From Halothece sp. PCC 7418 (GTDB lineage: Bacteria > Cyanobacteriota > Cyanobacteriia > Cyanobacteriales > Rubidibacteraceae): a DNA stretch of 64,000 bases. Position 1 is the first letter of the stretch, and each line of letters starts with the position of its first letter. The notes below the pieces were generated by a model, which made no database searches, was not told the DNA's origin, and saw nothing but the letters and a program-made list of their open reading frames with translations. The stretch is taken from assembly GCF_000317635.1 (NCBI RefSeq), contig NC_019779.1, positions 2,108,001-2,172,000 on the forward strand, given 5' to 3'. The translations under genes and the position numbers were made by a program. Positions 10,461 through 19,449 of this stretch are shown piece after piece.

Positions 10461-11291
10461 ATGCGACCTCAAAAACGATTTGCTCAACATTGGTTAAAAA
10501 GTGAAAAGGCTTTACAAGAAATTATTACAGCAGCCCAGTTAAGCCCTGAAGATGTGGTTTTAGAAATTGGACCAGGAACGGGAATTTTAACCAAGGAATT
10601 ATTAAAAACTGTCAAAAAAGTGAGCGCGATCGAGCTTGATCAAGCCTTGATGAAACATCTCCAAGAAAAATTTAGACAAAAAGACAATTTAATTCTGATT
10701 CAAGGAGACTTTCTTAAACTTGAGCTAGAGTCAATTCTGAGAGAAAAACCGAATAAAGTCGTTGCCAATATTCCTTATAATATTACAGGACCAATTCTTG
10801 AAAAATTACTCGGATCAATTGCTGAACCCAATAGAAAATATGATAGAATTATTTTATTAGTACAGAAAGAAATTGCAGAACGAATTTGTGCTGAATCAGG
10901 CTCAAAAACCTTTGGTGCATTATCAGTCAGGACTCAATATCTTGCTGAATGTGAATTAATTTCACTTGTTCCCGCTAAAGCCTTTTCTCCACCGCCAAAA
11001 GTTGATTCAGCGATTATTTCTCTCACCCCCCGTGTTTTTCCACAGTCTGCAACTTCTCCAAAGCTATTAGAAAAACTGGTTAAACTGGGCTTTGCAAACC
11101 GTCGTAAAATGTTACGAAATAATTTAAAGAGTGTGATTTCTCCAGAGGAGTTAGAAACAATTTTAAAAAAACTAGAAATTAGTTCCATGGTGAGGGCGGA
11201 AGCAATTAGCGTTTTTGATTGGGTTCGACTCGCAAATTGTGTCGAATTACGAATCCCCAGTCGAATCCGTTACAAACACAGTAGTACATAA
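10461..11291 (+). CDS. rsmA: 16S rRNA dimethyladenosine transferase
   Basis: RsmA (KsgA) dimethylates two adjacent adenines near the 3' end of 16S rRNA during 30S maturation. The start RPQKRFAQHWLKSE is the usual substrate-binding N-terminus, followed by the SAM motif LEIGPGTGILT, the acidic SAM contact EL-D and the target-adenine motif NIPYNITGP. The C-terminal domain has FANRRKMLRNNLK. Its 276 residues are normal. The last 45 bp overlap the 3' end of convergent dndE. Confidence 0.95.
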   Translation: MRPQKRFAQHWLKSEKALQEIITAAQLSPEDVVLEIGPGTGILTKELLKTVKKVSAIELDQALMKHLQEKFRQKDNLILIQGDFLKLELESILREKPNKVVANIPYNITGPILEKLLGSIAEPNRKYDRIILLVQKEIAERICAESGSKTFGALSVRTQYLAECELISLVPAKAFSPPPKVDSAIISLTPRVFPQSATSPKLLEKLVKLGFANRRKMLRNNLKSVISPEELETILKKLEISSMVRAEAISVFDWVRLANCVELRIPSRIRYKHSST

Positions 11292-11651
11292 ATCTCCAAT
11301 ACTTCTTAAATTGGGATCACCTGCTAAATAACTAATTCCCCGATGTAAATGTAAGCGAAACTGCTCAGCAAGGGTTTCTGCATCTGTTCCCAGACCATCT
11401 TGATAACAGCGTTGTTTCAGCGCAAGAATAAACACATTGGACATTTCCCCCCCAAACACCCGCCAAGTTAGTTCTAGGTTGCTATCCGATGGAATGGGAA
11501 CTGGTGACGGCTTCGTGGGTTCAGCGAGAGACCGACAAAACGCCCATCGGCAAAGAATATTCCATTGCTCGATTTTGGTATAACGTTTGAGTTTAATCAG
11601 TTGTTCCCGTCCGGTTTTAGATAGGCGGATACGTTCGAGGGGGGGTTCCAT
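11247..11651 (-). CDS. dndE: DndE-like DNA sulfur modification protein, orphan
   Basis: The protein resembles DndE, the small subunit of the DndCDE phosphorothioation machinery that binds nicked DNA. Recognisable segments are ERIRLSKTGREQLIKLKR, the WNILCRWAFC motif, LTWRVFGGE, LKQRCYQDGL and FRLHLHRGISYLAGD. The frame is open to 11717, but the first residues of that extension are encoded by heptamer repeats (NEERRTNNQ), so the ATG at 11651 before EPPLERIRL is the credible start, giving 134 residues. No dndA, B, C or D genes are within the window. The gene lies between proS and rsmA, and its end overlaps rsmA tail-to-tail by 45 bp. An orphan of this kind may have another DNA-binding role. Confidence 0.85.
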   Translation of the reverse strand: MEPPLERIRLSKTGREQLIKLKRYTKIEQWNILCRWAFCRSLAEPTKPSPVPIPSDSNLELTWRVFGGEMSNVFILALKQRCYQDGLGTDAETLAEQFRLHLHRGISYLAGDPNLRSIGDLCTTVFVTDSTGDS

Positions 11652-11701
11652 ATTTTGGTTATTTGTTCTTCGTTCTTCGTTCTTTGCTAACTGGTCACTG
11701 G

Positions 11702-13498
11702 TTACTGATTTAACCAAGAACTAATGGTTCTAACCACATCAGCAATGGGGATGTCTTCGGAAGATTGGTCGGCGCGTTTGACCACTTCTACTTTTCCTTG
11801 TTTGAGAGAGCGTCCAGTCACGATGCGGTAGGGAATACCAATGAGATCGGCATCTTTAAATTTAACCCCGGCTCGTTCATCGCGATCATCGAGTAAGACT
11901 TCAAAACCCGCTTCGGATAACTGTTGGTAGAGGGTTTCGGCAGTTTCCGATTGTTGGCTATCAGTAATATTGGGAACAGTGATTACCACTTGGTAGGGCG
12001 CGATCGCGCTGGGCCAAATAATGCCGTTTTTATCATAGGATTGCTCCACCGCAGCTTGTGCTAAACGAGAGACGCCAATGCCATAACAGCCCATATACAA
12101 GGGTTTTTCTGCTCCTTGTTCGTTGGTATAAGTTGCCCCCATCGCTTCGGAATATTTCGTTCCCAGTTGGAAAATATGTCCCACTTCAATGCCACGGGCG
12201 GTTTTGAGTTGCTGATTGGGATCATGAACAGCGCGATCGCGCACTTGCGCTTCCCGCACATCCACCACTGTTTCTGGGCGAGTAAACTGTTCTCCCCAAT
12301 TTGCCCCCACAACGTGATATCCCGTTTCATTCGACCCAGTAACAAAGTTTTCCAGATTCACTGCGGTTTCATCAATTAAGCGTAAAAACTTCGGTTCGAC
12401 GGTCTGACTGCCTTGAATATAATCATCACTCAAATCAGGCGCAATATACCCCAAGGGTAAGGCTTTTGTTGCCCATTTTTTCTGGGCTTCCACATCAGGG
12501 ACATTTAAGCCAATTAACGCTTGTGCGCCGTAAGTAGGGGCTAAACTAGCCAGGAAATTATTCAGTTTGACATCATTAACATCTTGATCCCCACGAATAC
12601 TAACCAAGACTAAAACTTGTTTCTCGTTGTCATAAACCGCTTCGTAGAGAACATTTTTAACAACGGTTGTCGGAGAACAGCCTAAAAACTCGCAAAGCGT
12701 CGCAATGGTGGCGGTATTGGGGGTATCTCGTTTTTCATAAGTCGTGAAAGGAGACGGTTCCGCCTCTGGGGGAATCGAAACTGCTTTTTCTAAGTTGGCT
12801 GCATATTTCCCATCTTCGGTATAAAGGACTTCATCTTCCCCCGCATCAGCAAGCACCATAAACTCTTGCGATGCCGATCCCCCGATCGCGCCCGAATCAG
12901 CTTCGACGGCGGTAAAATTTAAGCCACACCGTCGGAGAATATTGGCATAGGCTTGACCCATTAAATTGTAGGTTTCCTTTAAACTTTCAGGATCAGCATT
13001 AAAGGAATAGGCATCTTTCATAATGAACTCACGACCGCGCATCAGTCCGAAACGGGGGCGAATCTCATCTCGGAATTTGGTTTGAATTTGATATAAATTT
13101 TGGGGGAGTTGACGATAAGAGCGAATACTATCCCGCGCGATCGCGGTGATTACTTCTTCGTGTGTGGGGCCCAGTCCTAATTGTCGCTCTTGGCGGTCGA
13201 TGAGGGCAAACATAATCCCTTCTGCCTTGGTGTAGGTTTCCCAACGCCCTGATTCCTGCCATAATTCTGAAGGTTGCAATTGTGGCAGTAAACATTCTTG
13301 TGCGCCGGCGGCGTTCATTTCCTCACGAACAATTTGGGAAACTTTATTGAGAACACGCCACATCAGGGGAAGATAAGCATAGAGTCCACTGCCAATGCGA
13401 CGAATGTAACCCGCTCGTAGCAAGAGTTGATGGCTCGGAATTTCTGCTTCGGCTGGGGTTTCCCTTAGTGTCACTAAGAGCATCTGAGACATCCGCAT
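11702..13498 (-). CDS. proS: prolyl-tRNA synthetase
   Basis: ProRS charges tRNA-Pro. The 598-residue bacterial-type enzyme has the class II catalytic domain at the N-terminus ([23 protein letters not shown], then [16 protein letters not shown]), the inserted YbaK-like editing domain in the middle (about 240-400) and the C-terminal anticodon-binding domain ([28 protein letters not shown]). The motif 3 region [10 protein letters not shown] is intact. The start ATG at 13498 fits the family ([19 protein letters not shown]). Confidence 0.96.
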   Translation of the reverse strand: MRMSQMLLVTLRETPAEAEIPSHQLLLRAGYIRRIGSGLYAYLPLMWRVLNKVSQIVREEMNAAGAQECLLPQLQPSELWQESGRWETYTKAEGIMFALIDRQERQLGLGPTHEEVITAIARDSIRSYRQLPQNLYQIQTKFRDEIRPRFGLMRGREFIMKDAYSFNADPESLKETYNLMGQAYANILRRCGLNFTAVEADSGAIGGSASQEFMVLADAGEDEVLYTEDGKYAANLEKAVSIPPEAEPSPFTTYEKRDTPNTATIATLCEFLGCSPTTVVKNVLYEAVYDNEKQVLVLVSIRGDQDVNDVKLNNFLASLAPTYGAQALIGLNVPDVEAQKKWATKALPLGYIAPDLSDDYIQGSQTVEPKFLRLIDETAVNLENFVTGSNETGYHVVGANWGEQFTRPETVVDVREAQVRDRAVHDPNQQLKTARGIEVGHIFQLGTKYSEAMGATYTNEQGAEKPLYMGCYGIGVSRLAQAAVEQSYDKNGIIWPSAIAPYQVVITVPNITDSQQSETAETLYQQLSEAGFEVLLDDRDERAGVKFKDADLIGIPYRIVTGRSLKQGKVEVVKRADQSSEDIPIADVVRTISSWLNQ

Positions 13499-13688
13499 GG
13501 TTTGTTTTTCCTTAAATCAGTTAATTGAGTTTACGCTTAGGTTACTGTATCGCGTTTATCCTCTGAAAATTCCTAATCCCTCCACAATAGCATCACAACG
13601 TCATAGCATGATGTTAGCAAGGTAAATTGACACCGCCATCATTGGTTTCTTTTAGTAATTTCGTTAAAATTTAAGAGCTTTTCACCGA

Positions 13689-14561
13689 ATGCTGCTTTCT
13701 ATGAACAAACGTTTTACCTCAGCAGTTTTTTTGCTTGCAGGACTCTTTTTTCCGACCTCGGTTTCGGCTCAATTTATAAGTAATGAAAACAGTTGTCCCG
13801 CCCCGATTCTTTCTCGGCTCGATCGTCACCAAATTCAGGCGGGTGAAACGGTGGAAAGTATTGCTCAACAATATAACTTATTACCAGAAACGTTAATTCG
13901 TCTCAATCCCAGTTTGCAACAAGATACACTTCCAGTCGGGACAGAAATTTTGATTCCCCCCTTTAATGGGGTGCGCATTGAAGTCCCAGCAGGGACAACT
14001 TGGGAAGATTTAGAAACCGCTTATGGGGTGCGTGCAGATGTGTTATTTGAACTCAATGGCTGTGCTGCACAACCAAAAGTTGTTTTTTTACCGGGTGTTG
14101 CTTGGCAAAGTGAAGACCCGAAAGCGGTTTACACCTATACTGGGCTTACTCATTATCCCCTCTCACAGTTGGGAGAGATCCTGCTAGATTATGGCTGGTA
14201 TCAGAACCCTGAAATCCAACAACGCAGTTTACACAGTGGAATTGACCTCAGCGCACCTGTAGGAACGTCTGTATTAGCAGCAGAAGCAGGAACTGTCACC
14301 TTTGCTGGACAACATCCCATCTATGGCAATTTTATTATTATTAGCCATCCTGGAGGGAAACAAACCCGCTATGGTCACTTAAAAACGATCGCGCTGCAAA
14401 ATAACCAAACCGTAACCGCGGGACAAACCATTGGTACAGTGGGCACAACTGGAAAACCTCATGCTGCCGGTCCCCATCTGCATTTTGAAGTCCGTTATAA
14501 AACCGCCCAAGGCTGGGTTGCCCAAGATCCAGAAATTCATCTCAGCGCCATTTCCAAATAA
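13689..14561 (+). CDS. secreted LysM and M23-family peptidoglycan endopeptidase
   Basis: The protein begins with a signal peptide (basic start, FLLAGLFFPTSVSAQ), so it is exported. Two LysM-like peptidoglycan-binding modules follow (HQIQAGETVESIAQQYNL, then a degenerate VEVPAGTTWEDLETAY). The C-terminal domain is an M23 zinc peptidase: HSGIDLSAPVGTSV supplies the first ligands (HxxxD), and HLHFEV the HxH. Family members cut peptide cross-bridges of the wall or act as activators of amidases. Starts at 13689 and 13701 are both possible. The gene converges on the Rieske oxygenase gene with an 8-bp gap. Confidence 0.88.
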   Translation: MLLSMNKRFTSAVFLLAGLFFPTSVSAQFISNENSCPAPILSRLDRHQIQAGETVESIAQQYNLLPETLIRLNPSLQQDTLPVGTEILIPPFNGVRIEVPAGTTWEDLETAYGVRADVLFELNGCAAQPKVVFLPGVAWQSEDPKAVYTYTGLTHYPLSQLGEILLDYGWYQNPEIQQRSLHSGIDLSAPVGTSVLAAEAGTVTFAGQHPIYGNFIIISHPGGKQTRYGHLKTIALQNNQTVTAGQTIGTVGTTGKPHAAGPHLHFEVRYKTAQGWVAQDPEIHLSAISK

Positions 14562-14569
14562 TTAATCTT

Positions 14570-15661
14570 CTAGCTCTTTAAAAACTCTCGAATTAAGGCT
14601 TGTTGATGCAAAATTCGATGTTCTAACTGGTTGGCAATTCCAGCCTCATATCCGCCACTTTCGTACCCTTTTTGCACCATTTCTGTTACTGCCATGTCCT
14701 CTTTCATAAACGCTGCAAACTCTTGAGATAACTCTTCAGCAGGAGGACTAAAATTAGGAATCCCATAAATTTCTAAATGAACTTGACAGGAATGAACCGT
14801 TAACGGATCAATGCGAATCCAAGCCAAAACACCATTGGGTAAAGCTAAGAAATGTAAGTTTGGAAAAATACCATAGGTAAAGAAACCATTACGGGCTTTT
14901 TCCGAGGGAATGGTGTCTAAAATCGGATGATCTTTCCGCCATTGTGCTGTGGTTGGGGTGTAGAGTAAATTGACATAAGTATCAAAATAATGTTCATAAT
15001 AACGGACTGCCCCTTGTACTTTATTTAAAGTATTGCGATGGACAATGGGAACATGATAATCACATAACGTATTGTCATGATAAACCTTCCAGTTACAAGC
15101 AACTTCATCGGTTTGTTGAACCAATTGTTTGGTTTCTGGGAGTCGATAGCCTTGAATCGTCTGTGGAATGCTGCCCAGAAATGTTTTTAGATCAGGGACA
15201 TTAGGATTAAAAGAAACAAATAAAAAACCTTCCCATATTTCACAACGAACCGACTTTAAAGGATAATCTTCGAGTTTAAAAGTTTCTGGAAATCGTTCTT
15301 GGGATGGCGTTCCCATGAGCTTTCCCTCTAAACTATACACCCAAGCATGATAAGGACAGACTAATTGTTTCAGCGACTGTTGTCCTGATTCTGAACATAG
15401 TAGGGAAGCACGATGAGGACACAAATTATAATAAGCTCGGATGGAATATTCTTCAGTTTTGATCAGTAAAATACTGGTATCAGCAATTTCAGTAACGAAA
15501 ACATTATTATCATTGAATAACTGGTCAATATCGCCAACATAAACCCAAGTTTGACGAAAAATCTTTTCTTTTTCTTGAGAAACTAACTTAGGATTCGTAT
15601 AGAAATCGGCGGAAAAAAAGTGCTGTAAATGGTTGGGTGCTGCTCCTAAATCGGGGGTCAT
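14570..15661 (-). CDS. Rieske non-haem iron oxygenase, alpha-subunit type, last gene of the guanidine operon
   Basis: This is a complete Rieske-type ring-hydroxylating or demethylating oxygenase of 363 residues. The [2Fe-2S] ligands are C81, H83, C102 and H105 (CPHR, CPYH). The mononuclear iron ligands are probably H203, H208 and D322, in DYHVPIVH and EDMAVTEMVQKG. No reductase or ferredoxin gene is adjacent. Its ATG overlaps the stop of the ABC ATPase gene by four bases (ATGA), so it is translationally coupled to a guanidine-type import operon. The family includes glycine betaine, stachydrine and carnitine oxygenases that remove N-methyl groups. Dealkylation of a substituted guanidine is a plausible but untested role. 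Confidence 0.88.
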   Translation of the reverse strand: MTPDLGAAPNHLQHFFSADFYTNPKLVSQEKEKIFRQTWVYVGDIDQLFNDNNVFVTEIADTSILLIKTEEYSIRAYYNLCPHRASLLCSESGQQSLKQLVCPYHAWVYSLEGKLMGTPSQERFPETFKLEDYPLKSVRCEIWEGFLFVSFNPNVPDLKTFLGSIPQTIQGYRLPETKQLVQQTDEVACNWKVYHDNTLCDYHVPIVHRNTLNKVQGAVRYYEHYFDTYVNLLYTPTTAQWRKDHPILDTIPSEKARNGFFTYGIFPNLHFLALPNGVLAWIRIDPLTVHSCQVHLEIYGIPNFSPPAEELSQEFAAFMKEDMAVTEMVQKGYESGGYEAGIANQLEHRILHQQALIREFLKS

Positions 15662-16449
15662 TTTGCTAAAATTTCTTGCTCAACACTATTCTGTTTAAGA
15701 AGTTGGGTGATTTTTTCCCGATACTGTTGAAATTCCGAAAGGGCTTTGACATGATAAGAGCCTCTTTCTATTTGATGCTCGGGTAGATTAATTTTAACTT
15801 CTTCTTGGACAGTACCAGGACGCGCACTTAACACATAAATTCGTTGGGCTAAAAAAACCGCTTCTTCCACATCATGAGTAATCATTAAAATCGTTGTACT
15901 GGTGCGTTGCCAAATATCTAATAAAAACTGTTGCATGGTTTCTTTAGTTTGCACATCTAACGCCCCAAAAGGTTCATCCATCAGTAAAATTTTCGGTTCA
16001 CAAGCTAAGGCTCTAGCAATGGCAACTCGTTGTTTCATCCCACCAGAAAGGGCTTTTGGTAGCGCATCTTTAAACTGAGTTAAACCCACAACATTGAGAT
16101 AATAAGAAATGCGATCTCTGCGTTCGGCGCGAGGAACTCCTTGTAACTTTAAACCAAATTCGACATTTTTAGCGACATTCAGCCAAGGATAAAGGGTGTA
16201 GCGTTGAAAAACCATCCCGCGATCGCGCCCTGGTCCAATAATAGGAATATTATCAACAGTAATTTCTCCAGAGGTGGGATAATCTAACCCTGCAATTAAG
16301 CGTAATAAGGTTGATTTCCCTGAACCAGAAGCACCCACAGCACAAACTAATTCTCCGCTTTCAATATGTAAATTAATATCTTTCAGGGCGAGAAACTTAC
16401 CTTGTTTGGTGGGAAATTCTTTATAGAGATTTTTAACTTCTAAGTGCAT
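15658..16449 (-). CDS. ABC transporter ATPase of the putative guanidine importer
   Basis: This 263-residue nucleotide-binding subunit belongs to the nitrate/sulfonate/taurine (NrtD/SsuB/TauB) group. It has Walker A GASGSGKST, Q-loop VFQRYTLYPW, signature LSGGMKQR, Walker B ILLMDEP and the His of ITHD. It follows the permease gene by 21 bp and overlaps the oxygenase gene by 4 bp. Homologous transporter genes lie beside the guanidine hydrolase genes in other cyanobacteria, so guanidine or a close relative is the likely cargo. Confidence 0.9.
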   Translation of the reverse strand: MHLEVKNLYKEFPTKQGKFLALKDINLHIESGELVCAVGASGSGKSTLLRLIAGLDYPTSGEITVDNIPIIGPGRDRGMVFQRYTLYPWLNVAKNVEFGLKLQGVPRAERRDRISYYLNVVGLTQFKDALPKALSGGMKQRVAIARALACEPKILLMDEPFGALDVQTKETMQQFLLDIWQRTSTTILMITHDVEEAVFLAQRIYVLSARPGTVQEEVKINLPEHQIERGSYHVKALSEFQQYREKITQLLKQNSVEQEILAK

Positions 16450-16470
16450 AATTTTAATTTTATGTAATCC

Positions 16471-17298
16471 TTAAAATGCCCATTTACAAAACAGTCTTAA
16501 TGAAGCACGAAAGGAGAGATCAATCAGGAATCCAATTAATCCTAAAACAATCAAACAAGCAAAAATTTCATCAGTTTTTAGAAACTTCTGCGCCAGTAAA
16601 ATTCGTTTTCCTAACCCTTGTTCAGCAGCCACTAATTCCGCAACAATCACTAAATTCCAAGAGGTAGCAATATTAATCCGAAAGGCATCAATAATATTGG
16701 GAATCACATAAGGGGTAATGACCTGAAATAAAACTTGCCACCGTAACCCACCTAAAGTGTAAGTCGTTTCAATTAACTCTTTCGGAACAAACTTCACCGC
16801 ATCCATAATCATCAGCACATTAAAGAAAATGGTGCCAATAAAAATCAGTAAAATTTTCGGTTCTTCCCCAATGCCTAAATAAAGAATAAGTAAGGGAATA
16901 AAAGCGGGGGCGGGCATATACCGTAAAATGCCAATAATCGGTTCAAATAAAGACCGAATACTGGCAAAAGCCCCCATGCCAATACCAATCGGGATCGCAA
17001 TTAAACCAGCTAAGAAAAATCCCCCCACCACTCGTAAAAAACTGGCAATGGTATCTTGAATTAAATATCCTTTTTCCCACAACCGACCAAAGGCTTCTCC
17101 CACTTGTAACGGACTTGGCAGAAACACATCCTCGACTCCTCCAAAACTAGCTAATAACCACCACAATGAAAATGGAATCACCACAGAAATTACCATTAAA
17201 GCCCACTGTAAAGGCTGCGGGATATCTTCAGCAATGCGCCAGAATATTGTTGGAGGCAATCCTTGCGTTTGACCGTTATTTTTGAGGGCTTTTGACAT
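16471..17298 (-). CDS. ABC transporter permease of the putative guanidine importer
   Basis: This inner-membrane permease of 275 residues has about six hydrophobic helices (for example LQWALMVISVVIPFSLWWLL and VVGGFFLAGLIAIPIGIGMG). The EAA loop that contacts the ATPase is recognisable as ELIETTYTLGG followed by ITPYVIPNIIDAFRI. It is of the NrtB/SsuC type. The gene lies 9 bp after the solute-binding protein gene and 21 bp before the ATPase gene, so the three subunits are co-transcribed. Confidence 0.9.
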   Translation of the reverse strand: MSKALKNNGQTQGLPPTIFWRIAEDIPQPLQWALMVISVVIPFSLWWLLASFGGVEDVFLPSPLQVGEAFGRLWEKGYLIQDTIASFLRVVGGFFLAGLIAIPIGIGMGAFASIRSLFEPIIGILRYMPAPAFIPLLILYLGIGEEPKILLIFIGTIFFNVLMIMDAVKFVPKELIETTYTLGGLRWQVLFQVITPYVIPNIIDAFRINIATSWNLVIVAELVAAEQGLGKRILLAQKFLKTDEIFACLIVLGLIGFLIDLSFRASLRLFCKWAF

Positions 17299-17307
17299 AA
17301 TTAATCT

Positions 17308-18345
17308 TTACTGGTTTTCCGCATAGGTTTTAACAAAACTGTCATTCAGTAAATTGCTTAAATCAGGTTTTTCGGGAATAAAATCAACGCTAACCATAAA
17401 ATCAGCCATTTCTTGGGCAGCATAAGGCATATATTTCATCGTATCGCCCTCACTAAATGCTTCCAGATTATCTTCCAAAGTAAACATTTTTGTTCCTTCT
17501 TTAAATAGCTGCAATTCTTCTGTGGTGACATCGGCACGTTGCGCCATAATTTCGTCAGATCGCGCGGGATTATTTTCCATAAATGCTAAGACATCAAACC
17601 AAGTATTTACTAATGCTTGAACTTGGTCAGGACGCTCATCAATTAGTTTTTGGCTGGTCACTAATAAATCTGGAATTGCCCCAGGAAACGCAGCGGAAGT
17701 AATTAATTCATGACTCCCTTCTCGTTTTAGCGCAGTTAACCAAAAGGGAGGAAATGCACCCACTGCATCCACTTGTCCAGCTGCAAACGCAGCAGCAGCA
17801 GCCCCAGTTTCTAAGTCAACAATATTGACATCACTGCGGGACATTCCTTCTTCTTCTAACGCTAAAGACAAGAGAAAATCATCAACAACTCCTGCTTCCA
17901 CGGCAACATCTTTTCCTTCTAATTCTGGAATCGATTGGATTTCTTCAGCAGCAATAATTTTGTCATTTCCGGCGGAGTTATCATTGACTAAAACGACAAC
18001 TTCCCCATTAACCGCATCTTCTACAAAAGAAACCGTATCATTCAAAGTTTGACAGTTGGCATCGAGTTGTCCAGCTGCGAGGGCTTCCATGGAAGCTAGA
18101 TACCCATCAAACCATTGCAGTTTGACATTTGCCCCATTTTTCTCAAATAGACCTTCTTCTTGCGCGATCGCCCAGGGCCACCAACCTGCCCAATTACTAT
18201 ACCCTAAAACAACGGGTTCACTGCTCGCTTGATTCCCATTAGAATTATCTGTAGTGGGGGAATTATTACTCGTATTACAACTGACAGCTAATAATAAACT
18301 GAGACAAAATAAACTCAACTGTGTTAAGAATTTGGGTAACTTCAT
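17308..18345 (-). CDS. ABC transporter solute-binding lipoprotein of the putative guanidine importer
   Basis: The 345-residue protein has a lipoprotein signal ending in LLLAVSC (lipobox Cys about residue 23) and a Ser/Asn-rich linker, so it should be tethered to the outer face of the plasma membrane. The mature part is of the NMT1/SsuA-like type (VVLGYSNWAGWWPWAIAQEEGLF). The Trp-rich stretch GYSNWAGWWPW near the start of the binding domain could line a pocket for a planar cation such as guanidinium; this is inference. It is 12 bp after hypB and 9 bp before the permease gene. Confidence 0.88.
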   Translation of the reverse strand: MKLPKFLTQLSLFCLSLLLAVSCNTSNNSPTTDNSNGNQASSEPVVLGYSNWAGWWPWAIAQEEGLFEKNGANVKLQWFDGYLASMEALAAGQLDANCQTLNDTVSFVEDAVNGEVVVLVNDNSAGNDKIIAAEEIQSIPELEGKDVAVEAGVVDDFLLSLALEEEGMSRSDVNIVDLETGAAAAAFAAGQVDAVGAFPPFWLTALKREGSHELITSAAFPGAIPDLLVTSQKLIDERPDQVQALVNTWFDVLAFMENNPARSDEIMAQRADVTTEELQLFKEGTKMFTLEDNLEAFSEGDTMKYMPYAAQEMADFMVSVDFIPEKPDLSNLLNDSFVKTYAENQ

Positions 18346-18357
18346 AATCCTTTTTTC

Positions 18358-19044
18358 TTAATGAACAACAACGGGAACAGTTACTTGCTGCTGCACCCAA
18401 TTGAACCAACGATCTAATCCTTCTCCTGTTTTTGCCGAAACAGGAATAATTGTGACATTCGGGTTCATTTGGCGGACATTATTTTCAATGCGTTTAATGT
18501 CAATTTCTAAATGGGGGGCTAAGTCCATTTTGGTCACTAACAGACAATCCGCTTCTTGAAACATAACCGGATATTTGAGGGGTTTATCTTCCCCTTCGGT
18601 AACACTAAGAAGCGCAACTTTTGCGTGTTCTCCTACTTCAAATTCAGCAGGACAAACTAAGTTGCCAACATTTTCAACAAAGATTAAATCAAAGTCTTGG
18701 GGATTATAATTATGTTGAAGCTGATGTAACCCACCGGCGACCATTTTGGCATCCAGATGACAAGACCGTCCGGTATTAATAGCAATAATCGGAACATCAT
18801 ATTGGCGGAGTCGTTCGGCATCTAATTCTGTGGTCATATCTCCTTCAATAACCGCCAGTTTCAATGCAGGCGATAATTGAGAGAGCGTTTTTTCTAAGAG
18901 AACCGTTTTTCCTGCCCCGGGACTACTCATTAAATTTAAGCAAATAATTCCCCAAGCATCAAAATGGTCTCGGTTATGATCGGCTTCGGTTTGGTTCGCG
19001 TGAAGGAGATTAACGCCTAAGGCTGCATCGAAGGTTTGGTGCAT
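18358..19044 (-). CDS. hypB: HypB-like nickel-insertion GTPase (GhaB-type)
   Basis: HypB is a SIMIBI GTPase that delivers Ni2+ to target enzymes together with HypA. This 228-residue protein has Walker A SSPGAGKT, the metal-site region [20 protein letters not shown], and the guanine-specificity motif TKMD. It lacks the His-rich N-terminal nickel store of some HypB proteins. It directly follows hypA and the guanidine hydrolase gene (20 bp spacing). No hydrogenase genes are in the window, so the likely client is the guanidine hydrolase, as known for the paired accessory proteins of cyanobacterial GdmH. Confidence 0.9.
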   Translation of the reverse strand: MHQTFDAALGVNLLHANQTEADHNRDHFDAWGIICLNLMSSPGAGKTVLLEKTLSQLSPALKLAVIEGDMTTELDAERLRQYDVPIIAINTGRSCHLDAKMVAGGLHQLQHNYNPQDFDLIFVENVGNLVCPAEFEVGEHAKVALLSVTEGEDKPLKYPVMFQEADCLLVTKMDLAPHLEIDIKRIENNVRQMNPNVTIIPVSAKTGEGLDRWFNWVQQQVTVPVVVH

Positions 19045-19064
19045 TTTTTTAGGTCAAAAAGTTT

Positions 19065-19433
19065 CTAAACAGCAAGTGATTCTTGGGTCGTGTATTCAAT
19101 GTGATCAATTTTTAATTCTCGTCCAGACCGAATATCTTCCATGGGAGAATGACAAGTGGGACAAGCATAGTGTTCACCATATTTTGGGAAATATTCTTGT
19201 TGACAAGGATGACAAAATGCAATGAGCGGACTATTTTGAATAACCAGTTCTACCCCTTCTAAAAAAGAGTTCTGGGTTTGCACTTCAAAGGCAAACTGGA
19301 GACTAACTGGTTCTACACAAGTAAACTCTCCAACTAATAGATGAATCTTCTGGATCTGAGGAGGACTGGGTTGTTGATGCCACCACTCTTTTACCGTTTG
19401 AATTAAGGCTTTTGTCATGTCTGTTTCGTGCAT
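19065..19433 (-). CDS. hypA: HypA-like nickel metallochaperone (GhaA-type)
   Basis: This 122-residue protein has the HypA N-terminus MHETD, where His2 is the nickel ligand, and a zinc domain with CHPC and CPTC. HypA works with HypB to insert nickel. It sits 16 bp after the guanidine hydrolase gene and 20 bp before hypB. Its placement between the hydrolase and hypB, and the lack of hydrogenase structural genes nearby, point to maturation of the hydrolase rather than of a hydrogenase. Confidence 0.9.
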   Translation of the reverse strand: MHETDMTKALIQTVKEWWHQQPSPPQIQKIHLLVGEFTCVEPVSLQFAFEVQTQNSFLEGVELVIQNSPLIAFCHPCQQEYFPKYGEHYACPTCHSPMEDIRSGRELKIDHIEYTTQESLAV

Positions 19434-19449
19434 TTGCCAGTCTCCTTAT

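Noticed and set aside
18358-19433. Hydrogenase maturation genes hypA and hypB
   Set aside because: No hydrogenase or other hyp genes are present; the operon position points to maturation of the guanidine hydrolase.
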